From assembly GCA_947311845.1 (NCBI GenBank), contig CAMZMU010000059.1, forward strand, positions 57,274,617 to 57,338,616: a stretch of DNA of 64,000 bases. The letters run 5' to 3'. The stretch's first letter is position 1; the number at the start of each line of letters is the position of its first letter. The notes under the pieces were generated by a model. The model was not told where the DNA came from. It did no database searches and was given only the letters and a program-made list of their open reading frames with translations. Below, piece after piece: positions 26,131 to 37,400 of this stretch. The position numbers were made by a program, and so were the translations under genes. This DNA comes from Poa pratensis (Eukaryota > Streptophyta > Magnoliopsida > Poales > Poaceae).

Positions 26131-27753
26131 AGGGGCGAAAGGAAGGAGAGATGGCCACCGGGCGGCTGCTGGCCTGCATGATCAGTGTTCGTACTAAATC
26201 GAAAGTATCGTGCCTCTTCTGGTTTTAACAACTGTTTTGTAAGGTCCTCTTTGTATTGTGAGAACTGGTTGTTACTTGTTGCGTAAATGTCTATTAGAAC
26301 TGAGTAGTAGTTCTAAAGTATTTATCCCTATTTCATGTTGTTTTAACGATTATTAGGGTATATATTTATTATTATCAGTTGCTTGCTTCATCATTCTCTA
26401 GTACCTTTTGTTTTGGAATTACCTGTGGTAGGATTATAAACATTTTTATGTACATAATTCTGGAAGCACACCGGAACATATGCACAGGGTGTGTAGAATC
26501 TACATAGGTGGGCATATAATACAGTTAACTACTACATGATCAGCTGCGTAGGAAGCACTGATTGTTTATTGTCTTATATTAGTGTTCGAGGTCTGTTGTT
26601 CATGTCCCGGCGTTGTGGTGAAGTATTCTCGATCAGCTGTGCTTCTGCTGTAGTGGCTCCTTAGGGAAAGTATGGTTCTTCATCCGATGAACCTGTTTAT
26701 GTAAGATGCAGTGTTAGGCACACTGTAGTAGAGCTGAAAATGGTCTGTTTTCTTTGCGGAAAATGTGATAATTGAGTTTCCATAGTATGTTCGTCTAGGA
26801 GCTGTTAAAATAATATTTTGGTGTTGAGAGGTTCATGTATTGGTAAATGGTTTTATTTGAGAAGAGAGTATGCAACATATTGTGCAGGAAGCGTACCTTT
26901 TAGTCTGGAAGTGGCTTCGTCTTTGGCTATTTTTTAAGATAGCCACATGATAAAGGCTGAATGTGGAGCAGTCCATTTTTTGTTACGCCAGCAGTATGAT
27001 ACCTCCTGTCATTGAAACTGTGAGCACAACAATGACAATGAGGATGCCACAATTCTGTCAATTCTCTTACACGGTGGGGATGGGCACGGCGGCGGTGGCG
27101 GCTGGGATGCGCACGGCGGCGATGGCGGGACGCACACGGAGTCGGCCGCGGGATGCGCACGGGATGCTCTCGCCCGACCCTCCACTGGCCCGACCTCCAC
27201 TGTGCATTTCCTCCTCTGTTGCTCCCTCCTTCTAATTTTTTTTCTATCTCGAATTTGCAGATTATTCACAAGAGCTTCTGCTAAGAGCTGTGAAGGTATA
27301 AAATCTCAATTCTTCTAGCTTGCATTACCAGCTGATTAGATTTCTTGCAAGTATAGTGTGCAATTTGGTACTATGATAGGTGTGACCATGTTTATGTATT
27401 TGTATGTGCATTGTAGCTTTTTAATCATGTCTCAACAAGAATTGGTTGCTTACATTACCGAAGAGAACAAAAGAAGAAAAATGAAAAGAATATTGTTGAC
27501 ACACAAGTATTTTAAAATGTCATGCCTTGCTCTAGCTTATCTTAGTACTCAAACTCAACAAAACATCCAATTCCAAGATTCATACATCCAAACAGGAATT
27601 GGAATCTTGTTTTACCCTTCGATTCCAGCCATACATTCCAGTGACAACCAAACAGCGGAATTGGAATTGGCGTCCATTTCCTTTCCATCTGGGACTCCAA
27701 TTCCATTTCCAGGAAACTTTCCTACATCCAAACACAATGTTAGGCAGGTACCG
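26131..27753. other. Gene-poor segment
   Basis: No long supported frame. An exon-like stretch (27261-27295, between a pyrimidine-rich CAG and GTATAA) and a short frame beginning MSQQELVAYITEENKRRKM at about 27428 have no recognised partners. The region about 27586-27745 is rich in ATTCCAATTCC phrases and CATCCAAAC at both sides, like a decayed MITE. Confidence 0.35.
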
Positions 27754-28020
27754 TTCATATTTTTTAGTGCAACAACAATAAGAACACCATAATTCTGTCA
27801 ATTTTCCTAGACATGTACCCCTCATCTTTTAGTGCAACAACAACAATAAGAATGCCATGATTCTGTCAATTCTCTTGGTTTTTTAGTCCGACAACAAGAA
27901 CGCCATAATTACAAGTTTTCCTAGATGGCTACCCCTCATCTTTTTAGTGCAGCAATGACAATAAGAATGCCATAATTCTGTCAATTCTCTTGGACGCGTC
28001 CCCTTTCATCTTTTTAGTGT
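27754..28020. repeat. Four-copy tandem repeat, about 65-75 bp units
   Basis: Units contain TTTTTAGTGCAACAACAATA, then CCATAATTCTGTCAATTCTC and a CCCCTCATC end. They are repeated four times with small differences. A related single unit lies at about 27028-27075, 700 bp upstream. Confidence 0.8.
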
Positions 28021-28353
28021 TTTGTATGTATGCAAAATAGGTTAGGATCAAATCAAGGACATCTAATTAAATATGGGGCCATATAATAATGGGCAAATGA
28101 ATGCAGGGGAGAAGAGAAGGTATTAGGACTTACAGGCTTTCTCTGTAGGGCGTTCTGAAGCTTGGACACTGTTAAGAGCCCGGTCAGCAGAGCAACAGTA
28201 TGTCACGTCCTGTAATGAAATGCAATGCATAATCTATGATCACAAGAAGGATGACCAAAATGCACTAATTGTACCAGTTCTTTTGAGGCACACGATAGAC
28301 TAAATAACTAAACGCATGTACATTTTTTCACTGCCTTCCTTATGGATAACATA

Positions 28354-30214
28354 CTAGGAAAATTAGCGCGGCGACACGCCGCGCCCGTGTGGTGACAAAA
28401 TATAAATAATTTGAAATTAAAAGTACGAAACAACTGTACAAAAGAGCTAGCTTTTAGATTTATCGCGATCGGACAAAAGATATCGTGGTCCATTAGACAT
28501 GAGTGCAAACACAGGTTGGATATTAATGGAAATAAGCTGGGTGTCAAAAAAAAGTGCTATATATTGTGAAAAATACCTTTAATTTGATGCTTCATTTGGG
28601 CGCCAATGTCTAGACTAATTGTCATCACAAAGCTGAGTTTTCTTCAAATATCATTTGTATTATAGGATTAGGTATTGTATAAAAGGTGGAAACAAAACAG
28701 GCACTACCTAAGCAGAGAATTAAATAGAGTGAAATAAAAGAAAATCAATAGAAACACAAACCAAAATTTGAGAAGGGTGTTTATGACCACAAAATCCTTT
28801 TTTGTATGTGAACTACTTAGAATTTACATAAAGTCACGTATGCTGTAGCTGAGTGATATAAATATATGATGTGCAGATATGATATCTGAATTAGTACTTA
28901 TGATCATACATGTATGTCGCTGTATGGGACCAAGTACATGGCTTTTGGAACAAATTCAGTGCACTTTTTGTACGGAGTAAGTGTTGGAAGGTTATTTTAT
29001 TTGGTGAATTTAGGCATTCAAATGGAATTAATGTAGACCGTTAAGAAGTAGTTTAAAAATATACGGGGAGCAAAAGTTTTTAAAAAAAAATAAAAAGTAG
29101 TGGTAATTTGAATATAGAGAAGTGGGGAATTAAGATAACAGGATCTGCAAATAAATGAGTAATAAATTTTAAGTTTGCAATAATAAATTTATGAGGGAAA
29201 TAAAATAAGAAGTTGAAAAAATAGAGTAGGAGAAAATGGGAAAATAGGAAGTAAGCGAGCATTCTTAGAGTAATAAAAATAAATATGTAAGTGAGGTAAA
29301 AGTAGGAAAACAAATATAGTAGGGGATAATTAGGGAGTAGAAATAAATAAGTAATTTTGAAGTCGCTATTTGTGCGCAATGTTCGTAAGAAGAAACGTGG
29401 AAAAATAAATAATAGGGGAAAATGAAAACGGAGAGAAATCTATTAGAAGTAAAAAAAAACTGTTCATAAGGGACAGGGACTGTTCACGCATGGCTGAAAA
29501 ATAGATAATGTTCGTGAAAAGAAGTGCGGGAAAAAAAATAGGTTTAAACTATAAGGGGACAAATATGTTAGGAGGGTGAAAAATTGTTCAATTGTACCGG
29601 AGGACTGATTTGTAATTTGGGAAAATGTGGGGACTTTGCTGGAAAAATGTTTTATTCCGGGAGGCCGGCTCACACTTTTTGGAAAGCGTGAGGACTTTTC
29701 TGCAAAAAAAGGGACGATGGGGCTTTTCTGCAAAAATATTTTATTCCGGAGGACCGATTAACAATTTTGAAAAACGTGAGGACTTTACTGAAAAAAGCGG
29801 TACATCTATATGTCCGTCGAAATAAAAAGGTTGGAACATGGAACTTGTTTGGTAGGGCGATATACATCTACTCGTGAGAGGAAAATTCGAACGGATGACT
29901 GAGTGCGACGAATTTGACAAAATGTGCCAAATGTTTTTGCGAACTTGGATCCAAAATTGAGAAGCTAGAGTCGACAAAATTCGGAACCGATCACGGAAAT
30001 GGGACCTACTTATCGATGCTCATATATTTCGTGTATATGTTTTCGTCAAAATAATTTTGGGAAAGGATTTTTCTGAGAAAACAAAAAAAAAGGTGCTACA
30101 GTTCGCGCGGGTACTGTAGAAGTGCGGTACTGTAGCACAGTACCCGTCGACGTGGGCGCGCGAGGTGAGGGCTAAGAGGGTCTGCTTTGATATATAGTTA
30201 TATTATATGCAAGA
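28354..30214 (-). mobile_element. Helitron, minus orientation, non-autonomous
   Basis: On the minus strand the 3' end shows a perfect 8-bp hairpin, GCGCGGCG with a 3-nt loop (28366-28384), then TAATTTTC and CTAG (28354-28357) followed by T, the standard Helitron 3' signature. The 5' end lies near 30190-30220, where the minus strand reads TATAACTATATATCAAAGCA; the exact TC start could not be fixed. The body is AT-rich with recurring GTGAGGACTTT and TTATTCCGG phrases and has no Rep/helicase frame. Confidence 0.65.
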
Positions 30215-31123
30215 GAAAGGTTAAAGATACTTACACTAACGTGAACGCTGTCTCTTCATGTGAACCGCAGCTCCTCTGTAGAGTGAAATAACCTACTTAG
30301 AACTCAGAATAATTCCTAAGCTGCTGTCGCTAACATAATCATTGGTGGCATCACCCTTCTATCCCGAGAAAACTAATTTGCAATATGTACAACACAGATG
30401 GCAATCCAATTTTTAAATAAAGCACTCTAACACAGAGTTCAGGGAATATAAAAAATCAGCAATGTTATGAAAAAGATACATGCACAAAATTAGAACATTT
30501 GTTGGATATCCACCATTAACTAAACTACATGAATAAATTTGTAACAAAGAACAATATTCCACCTGAATTGAACATCATGACTAAATACTAAACCCTTCTT
30601 ATAGTCCCACTCTAAGCATTTGAAGCACGTGCAAATAGAAGCAGAGTGACTCGAATATCAAATTGACAGTTCACTCACTAACAAGACTCTAGGACAAATA
30701 ATGAGACTCGCCCTTAAATAGTTAAGTGCAGCAGCTTAAACTGAGCTCATGAACCCTGCCCCCCCCCCCCCCCCCACCAATGAAAACCACTAATATTGTT
30801 TTCCCCCAAAAATAGCTAAGCATGCAAATCCAACCAATTACTTGAACAAGAAGGCTACAATATAGACACATAAAAAGTTTGGAACTAAAAAGAGAATAAT
30901 GCATCCAGGAAGTACATACCAAAATTGTGTCAAATGTTATGGATCCTGTAGCCATATGGTTTCACAATAAACAGTACTGACTGACTCCATGAGGTTGTAT
31001 TCAGAAACTAAAGAAAAATCAAGTATTAGTCAGGGATGAACGGAAGCTGCTGAGCACATATCTACAAAAAAAGATATTACGCTTCTGTGGTGACCGCCCT
31101 ATCAGAGTTCCTTGTGCGCACTG
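30215..31123. other. Gene-free spacer with a poly-C tract
   Basis: No supported gene. A run of 17 C is present at 30759-30775. Confidence 0.5.
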
Positions 31124-31126
31124 TAA

Positions 31127-31595
31127 GGCCTCCTTTGATTCATAGGATCCCAAAATGAAGGAATAGGAATAGGAATATGGTAGGATTGCAACTGGAAAAC
31201 TACACAGGATTGAAAAGTACAGGAACATTTCCTAAGTGGATGTTTGAAATACAGGAAAGGAATACCGGAGGAATTTGACATGCTTTCTTAATCAACTTGA
31301 TTAGCTTAAAGAACAAGCAATGGCAGCAGCGTTGGGTGGCTGTGCTGCAACAGAGTCAAGTCACACGGCAGCATTAGCTTTGATTTGCTTCGTTCCTTGC
31401 AAAGGAAATAAAAAAAGAGGTCTGGCTAGATTTTTTATTTCCTGTGTCTTCCGTGGGAATCAGGTTGCAAAGGAAATCTTCCTTCAAATTTCCTATGCTG
31501 CATTCCTGTGAATCAAACGAGTGTACAGTGCAAATTCCCATGGGAAAGGAAATCCTACGTTTTTCCTACACAAATCCTGTGAATCAAAGGAGGCC
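31127..31595. mobile_element. PIF/Harbinger-type MITE
   Basis: Inverted ends GGCCTCCTTTGATTCATAGG and (reverse complement of the right end) GGCCTCCTTTGATTCACAGG bound a 469-bp element flanked by TAA on both sides (31124-31126, 31596-31598). A 3-bp TAA/TTA duplication is typical of PIF/Harbinger (Tourist) elements. It has no transposase. Confidence 0.92.
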
Positions 31596-32003
31596 TAACG
31601 CCCAGCGAATGGTCCCCAGCCCTAGCATGCTGCTCTAATGGTAACTGAATCACGACATGAATTTACAAAAAGATCTGCCTGTTACAGGATGTTGTACAGG
31701 AGATGACAACGCTGATTAAGTATGGATAAATAACATATAAGCTCGGTAAGGAAGCATAAGATTATTACCATGACAAAAAAATACAAACTGGAAAAATATG
31801 AGAAAAGTGAAATCAGTTGATCTCAGAGATCCTGCAATTGTATCATTCGAAGGAAGCATGATGTGCTGATGAATTGGTTTGCATATTATCTTTGAGAAAA
31901 CAACCATACGAATGCTATGGCACTATGTGACTATTAGTCTAAGATATAGGAATTTTTTTATGTTACATATTGAAAACGAAATTATACGGATTTTATATGC
32001 ATA

Positions 32004-33320
32004 TCTTGTGTTGTTTTTGATGTTAGAGGTTTTACCGGTTTGTCTTTTATAGAGAGGTCTTAACTTTCCTCATTTGGTCTCCTCCTCGCATGATGGACTA
32101 TGATATTTCTCTACATGATCTTGCAAAGCCCTTCGTTACGATTCCAGCAAGCCCAAGATCATCGAAATCGGAGTCCGGATGAAAAAGTTCTTGCAGTTTT
32201 CGTTTTGCTGTGTTTCTGTCAGTTTTCAGCAGACCGGATATTCCGGTCAAATTCAGACCGGAATATCCGGGCCCCATGAAAAATGGCTGAGCTCGTTTTT
32301 GCGTCGCTTTCGGCGGCTCTATGTATCGGGCCGGATTTTTTGGCCGGAATTTGCTCCAGGGCCGGAATATTCCGGGAAACCGGATATTCTGGTCAACACT
32401 TGGGACGGAATATCCGGCCTCCCTGTTTCCAACGGCTAAATTGGGAGGGGCTATAAATACCCCTCCCCTTCTTCAACCTTGTGCTGTACGTTTTTTTCTC
32501 TCTCTCTCCCACCATTGTTGTTCTTGGAAAGTTTGCCCCTCTCTCAATTCCTCCCATGATTGTTGCATATCTTGAGAGAAAAGTGAGATGAGATCTAGAT
32601 CTACATTTCCACCAATCCATCCCTCCTCTAAGTGAGGGGAACCTAGGGGATCTAGATCTTGGAGTTCATTTGTTGAGTTCTTCCTTGTTCTTCCTCTCTT
32701 TTCCCCTCATACGCATTAGTTGCTTTTGGTGTGATTTGAGAGTGAAGGATTTGAACACTTATGCTCTTGCCATTGCATTGTGCATCGGTTTGTGCTCTTC
32801 ACGAGGATTCGTGGAAGTTGAAAGTTTGTGAGCTTGTGGACCCTAGACGCTTTTTGTGGTGGTTGAGACCTTTTATGGTCACTTGGAAGCTCCCAATCCT
32901 TTTGTGGGGTGTGCCTCAAGATTGTTGTAAAGGCTCCGGATTCCGCCTTGAAGGATTTCGATAGTGGAAGGTGAACCAAGCTTTTGGGCAAGGTTCATCG
33001 GAGAATAGGGTGAGACCATTTGTGACGTTTGAGTTTGAAACTCACACCCCTCCAACGAGACGTACTCCCCTAAAAAGGAGGAACTCGGGAATACATCATC
33101 GTCTCCGTGTGCCTCGGTTATTTTTATACCCGAGCTCTTTACTTGTGCACTTTACATTGTGATAGCCTTCGTGCTTGAAGTCTTTATCTTGCTATCACAT
33201 TGTTGCTTGTCTTGCTTAGCATAAGTTGTTGGTGCACATAGGTGAGCCTAGTATATTTAGATTGTTGGCTTGTTAATTTAAACACCTAGTTTTATTTCGC
33301 AATTATCAAGCCTAAACCGG
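32004..33320 (+). mobile_element. LTR retrotransposon LTR fragment, copy 2
   Basis: It matches copy 1 (from about 24770) in the same orientation from TCTTGTGT to CTTGCTATC, then continues about 110 bp further to TTTCGCAATTATCA, a likely LTR end, and a few bases of leader. The left 700 bp of the LTR present in copy 1 are missing. It carries the same palindromic boxes (about 32234-32420) and TATAAATA at about 32452. It has no adjoining coding region. Confidence 0.7.
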
Positions 33321-33747
33321 AAAAGTTCCGGATATAGCCAATGTTCTATCCCACAAAAGTGCAAAATTTCAATTTAAAATATTTTATATTATGGGCTACA
33401 CAAAATAACAAAATCTAATAAAACTTAAAGATTCGTATACCGGCCACGAGCGGATGCATACATTGTGATATAGTCCACAAAAATGGGCCAAAAATGTGCG
33501 AAACGACGAGTTTTGACAGCCGCCCAATGTTGATTACCGGATCATGGATTATTGAAATCGTCCCCTAAACCCAAAACTGAGGGCTCTATAGCCTACGAAA
33601 ATCAATGACAGGAATTGGGGAGGAAGAAAAAGAAACTACAAATCGGCCGCTAAAGGTGGTGGGAGCCCAGCCCAGCAAGGAGCAGCGGAAAGGGAAATCG
33701 GGCCCAGCATATACATACATAGATAGGGCGAAGGAAGTGAGATCGCC

Positions 33748-33756
33748 TATAAAATA
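33748..33756 (+). promoter_or_regulatory. TATA box of the BTAF1 gene
   Basis: TATAAAATA sits about 715 bp before the BTAF1 start codon, at the edge of a sharp rise in GC content. The leader probably contains an intron, from a CAG/GTACGT donor at about 33972 to an acceptor before 34352. Confidence 0.6.
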
Positions 33757-34367
33757 ACGCCCTCGCCCCAGCCAGCCAAGCCAGCCCCTTCTCCATCCAT
33801 CCAACGCGATCGATCGACACGGTCCATCCATCGGTTAGACCCGACCCAAACCGGACCGAGTCCAGGCGCGCGCGTGCGGGGTCGCTCGTCCGTCTGGGCC
33901 CCACGCCACCCCCCAGCCCGCGGGGCGCCTCCTCCTCCCGCGATCCCCTTCTCCGCCATCGCCGCCGCCAGGTACGTCCTCGTCCTCCATCACTCCACCC
34001 ATCCGCGCCCTCACCGCTCCTTCTCCGCCTCCGCTCTCGAGATTCGTCGGTTTGGTTTCCTTTCTCCATCGCGGCACGTACGTACGGATAAGGCTGGATC
34101 GCCGCGCGCGCGGGCCTCCGCTCTGCCGCCGCCTCGCGCCCAGCCACTAGTCCTGTTCCGCCGCGCCCTGCCCACGCCGCAAATTTCGAATCGGATTTCA
34201 AACCGCTCCCACCCCACCCGCCCGCGTGCTTGGCCGTTAGGATCTCGCGACCCACTCAGTTCTCAGACCACCGCGAGCGCGCGTGCTACCGCTTCGTATT
34301 TTTTCCCATCAGTTTCCTTAACCCGTGCTCCTGTTTGCTGTTGATGACCAGGTAACGTCTCGTCCGC

Positions 34368-34397
34368 ATGCGGTTCACCGCCGCCGGACTGCAGTGA
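34368..34397 (+). promoter_or_regulatory. Upstream ORF in the BTAF1 leader
   Basis: A 9-codon frame (ATGCGGTTCACC...TGA) lies 66 bp before the main ATG. A second upstream ATG at 34421 opens a frame that overlaps the main start out of frame. Both could lower translation of the main ORF if they are in the mature leader. Confidence 0.4.
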
Positions 34398-34463
34398 AGC
34401 GCGGGCGTGTGCTACCTCGGATGAAAGGTCTGCCGCCCTGCACCACCACCACCACCACCAATC

Positions 34464-37400
34464 ATGGCGCAGAGCTCCTCCCGGCTGCACCGCCTGCTCA
34501 CCTTGCTAGACAGTATCCTGACTGCCTACTTAGTCACTTACAGATAACTGACTACCTGCTGTGATTGCTGTGTTGCTGTGTTTACTTTTAGCCTGTACCC
34601 ATTTTATGGACAGAAAAACTAGTAAATGCCAAGGTAGCCATTATGCTTAACTGTACGTTTTTTTTTACTTCACTGCCTGCTAACATTGTAAGACAGTTAT
34701 CCTACCTAGTTAGTACATATGACCACCTGCTGTAATTGTTGTGTTCAATTCTAGTTGGGCCCATACGATGGACACAAAATTAGGTCGCCATGTGCTTAAT
34801 GGTACTGTTCTGGAACCTACGGACTGTTCAGTGGTCAAAATGAATACCTCTCATGTGTTCATCATCATCTATTCTTCAAAGTGTTCTTTAACCTAGCCCT
34901 AGCTGGTTCGACGCAAGCAACGAGGTTCGCGGCCGCGCGCCAGATCGGAGACATCGCCAAGTCGCATCCCCAGGAGCTTAACGCCTTGTTGAAAAAGGTA
35001 CGTAGGGATTGCTACAGATATTAATCTTCTGAGATTTTTCATACTTGGACACTTGTGATCCTTCAACTGTTTGCTTAGTATGCTATGCTGTTTAAGACAT
35101 GATCATGTACGGGTATGAAGGAATGCATAGCTTTTTTAGTATTAGCTGCTTCAGTTCCTTCTTGTTTGATAACACCCATACATTCTACAATTGTGCCTGC
35201 TACACTAGATCTTTATGATTATGTACAACCTGATTGATCAGATAACAGTTTGATGGCTTATATGGATTCATGTACACAGGTTCTTCAAAATATTGATTAT
35301 TATTTTTCAGGAATTACTAGATACTAACATATGCTGCATGTCCTTTCCCTTCTTTGTGATATTTCATGTCCTCCCATGTACTGAGTGATAGATGTTCTGA
35401 CTAGGATAAAGAATGAATCACTGCTTCCACATATGATATCAACATATTAATGTATCTGTTGCACATAGCTTACATGAGAGTCAGCCAGCCTTTTTCTGAC
35501 ATTATAGATGTAATGGTGGCTAAACTTTATGCTGTCATGTGCCGTCATTAGGTTTCTCAGTACCTTCGTAGTAAGAATTGGGACACAAGGGTTGCTGCAG
35601 CACAGGCAATCGGTGCCATTGCAGAGAATGTCACACACACGTCAGTGAAAGACTTGTTTGCACTTGTGGAAGCAGAAAAACACGCTTCTGGATTTCTGAT
35701 GTAACTGGGGATGTTGGGTCAGCATTACCACCTCCTGATACTGCTGCAACATCTGAGCTTGCTTTTGGAAGGTGAATATTCCCCACTGTATAGGATACTT
35801 TACCCTTTCTATCTTGCTCCCATCTCTGAAACTAAGAAACTGATCCTTTTCTTCTTCGTACAGCTTTGATATCAACAGGGTATTGGAATTTGGGTCTCCT
35901 TTATTATCGTCAGGTGGACAGGTGTATTCTCTTGTACCATTATTGTTGCCCCTCAATATTTGATGAACATACCTTTTTTTTGTTTCTTTCATGACACATC
36001 TGTGAGCTATCTTAAAATTTCAATACATTTTTCTTTTCTTTTTGATGTGTCATATGTGTTGTTCGGTATGGCTAGTTGATTTTTTTCCTATTTTCTTATT
36101 ATAGTTTATAACATTGAGCAAGAACAATGGACATCGAATACACAAAATAGCTCTTCTCCAGCACTTCATATTAGGATGTCAGTACTTTACTCACTCTCTT
36201 TAGGGTATAATTTTGAGTGGACCATTAATATATTTGGCAACGTAATCTGCGGTACATAGTAGTCATATATGCCTAAATTGCTCGCTGAGCTAGACACAAA
36301 AGGAATCTTAGCTCGGAAGTTTCTTGACTTTGTCTGTATCAAGATGCACTAAGAACTTACTTTTTAAGGGTCATTATTTATCCTAGGCTGAACATCTATC
36401 ACAAAAACTGACAGTACCCTTTTGATTTTTGTCTGTTTTTGTGTTACTGCAACATGCGAACTTGCTTATAATTTCTTTTGCATTTTATTGCTAGGAATAC
36501 GATGTTGCTAATGATAATGGCAAGAATCCAGCAGACCGCTTAGCTCGCCAAAAGAAAAATCTTCGACGGCGTTTAGGTCTGTATGTTTTTCCCTTACTAT
36601 GGTAAAGCACAATCTATTTTCAAGATTTATTCAATGTTTCATCTTTTTGTTTGTCCGAGTTCCTCAAATATGGATTTTAGTGACATTGTAGCTTTCAAGA
36701 TGAATAACAAGCCTTCTGGCAATATCAATTCCGTAATGCTTGTTCTTGTGTTCTCTATATTTCAATTTCTGCTCATCAGTTTGAATTCATATCTTGGTGA
36801 TCACTAAAAGCTTAGCAGCTAATTTTATGATCAATTATATTGCATTGCTTACATCCATTGGTTTTGCTGAGATTGGGAGCTGGGGTTAAATATTAGTTTT
36901 AAAAGGTACTGACTTGTTAGTTACTGGTTCATCTCCTTCTGCCCAATATCTGTGATTCATAATATGATCTGCTATCATATAGGATCAGTGCTGGTTTCAT
37001 ACTATCCACTTCGCATATTTTCAGTGTTGTTTTGGAACGTTTACCTATTTTTTCTTATTCTAGTGCAGGTCTGGATGTGTGCGAGCAGTTCATGGATTTC
37101 AATGATGTTTTTAAAGATGAGGATCTTCTTGCCCAAAAGAATTACTGGGGTGCCAATGTCCAGAACAACGGATTTTACTCGTTTAATACTGGTCAGAATA
37201 TTCAGCACCTGGTTGCCTCCATGGTTCCTAGGTATCCGAAACATTCTAATTTTCGACCTAAGAGATTAAGTGCAAGGGAACGCAATATGCTGAAGCGGAA
37301 AGCAAAGAGCGATGCAAAAGATCATACAAAGTCTGTACCAGAGGACGATGAGGTTGTGCTAAAAAAATCTGCACCGTCCAATGGAGCTTCTTCTGACCAA

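Noticed and set aside
23224..33308. One complete LTR retrotransposon with LTRs at both ends
   Set aside because: The two LTR fragments lack opposite ends, and no gag, protease, integrase or reverse transcriptase frame lies between them.
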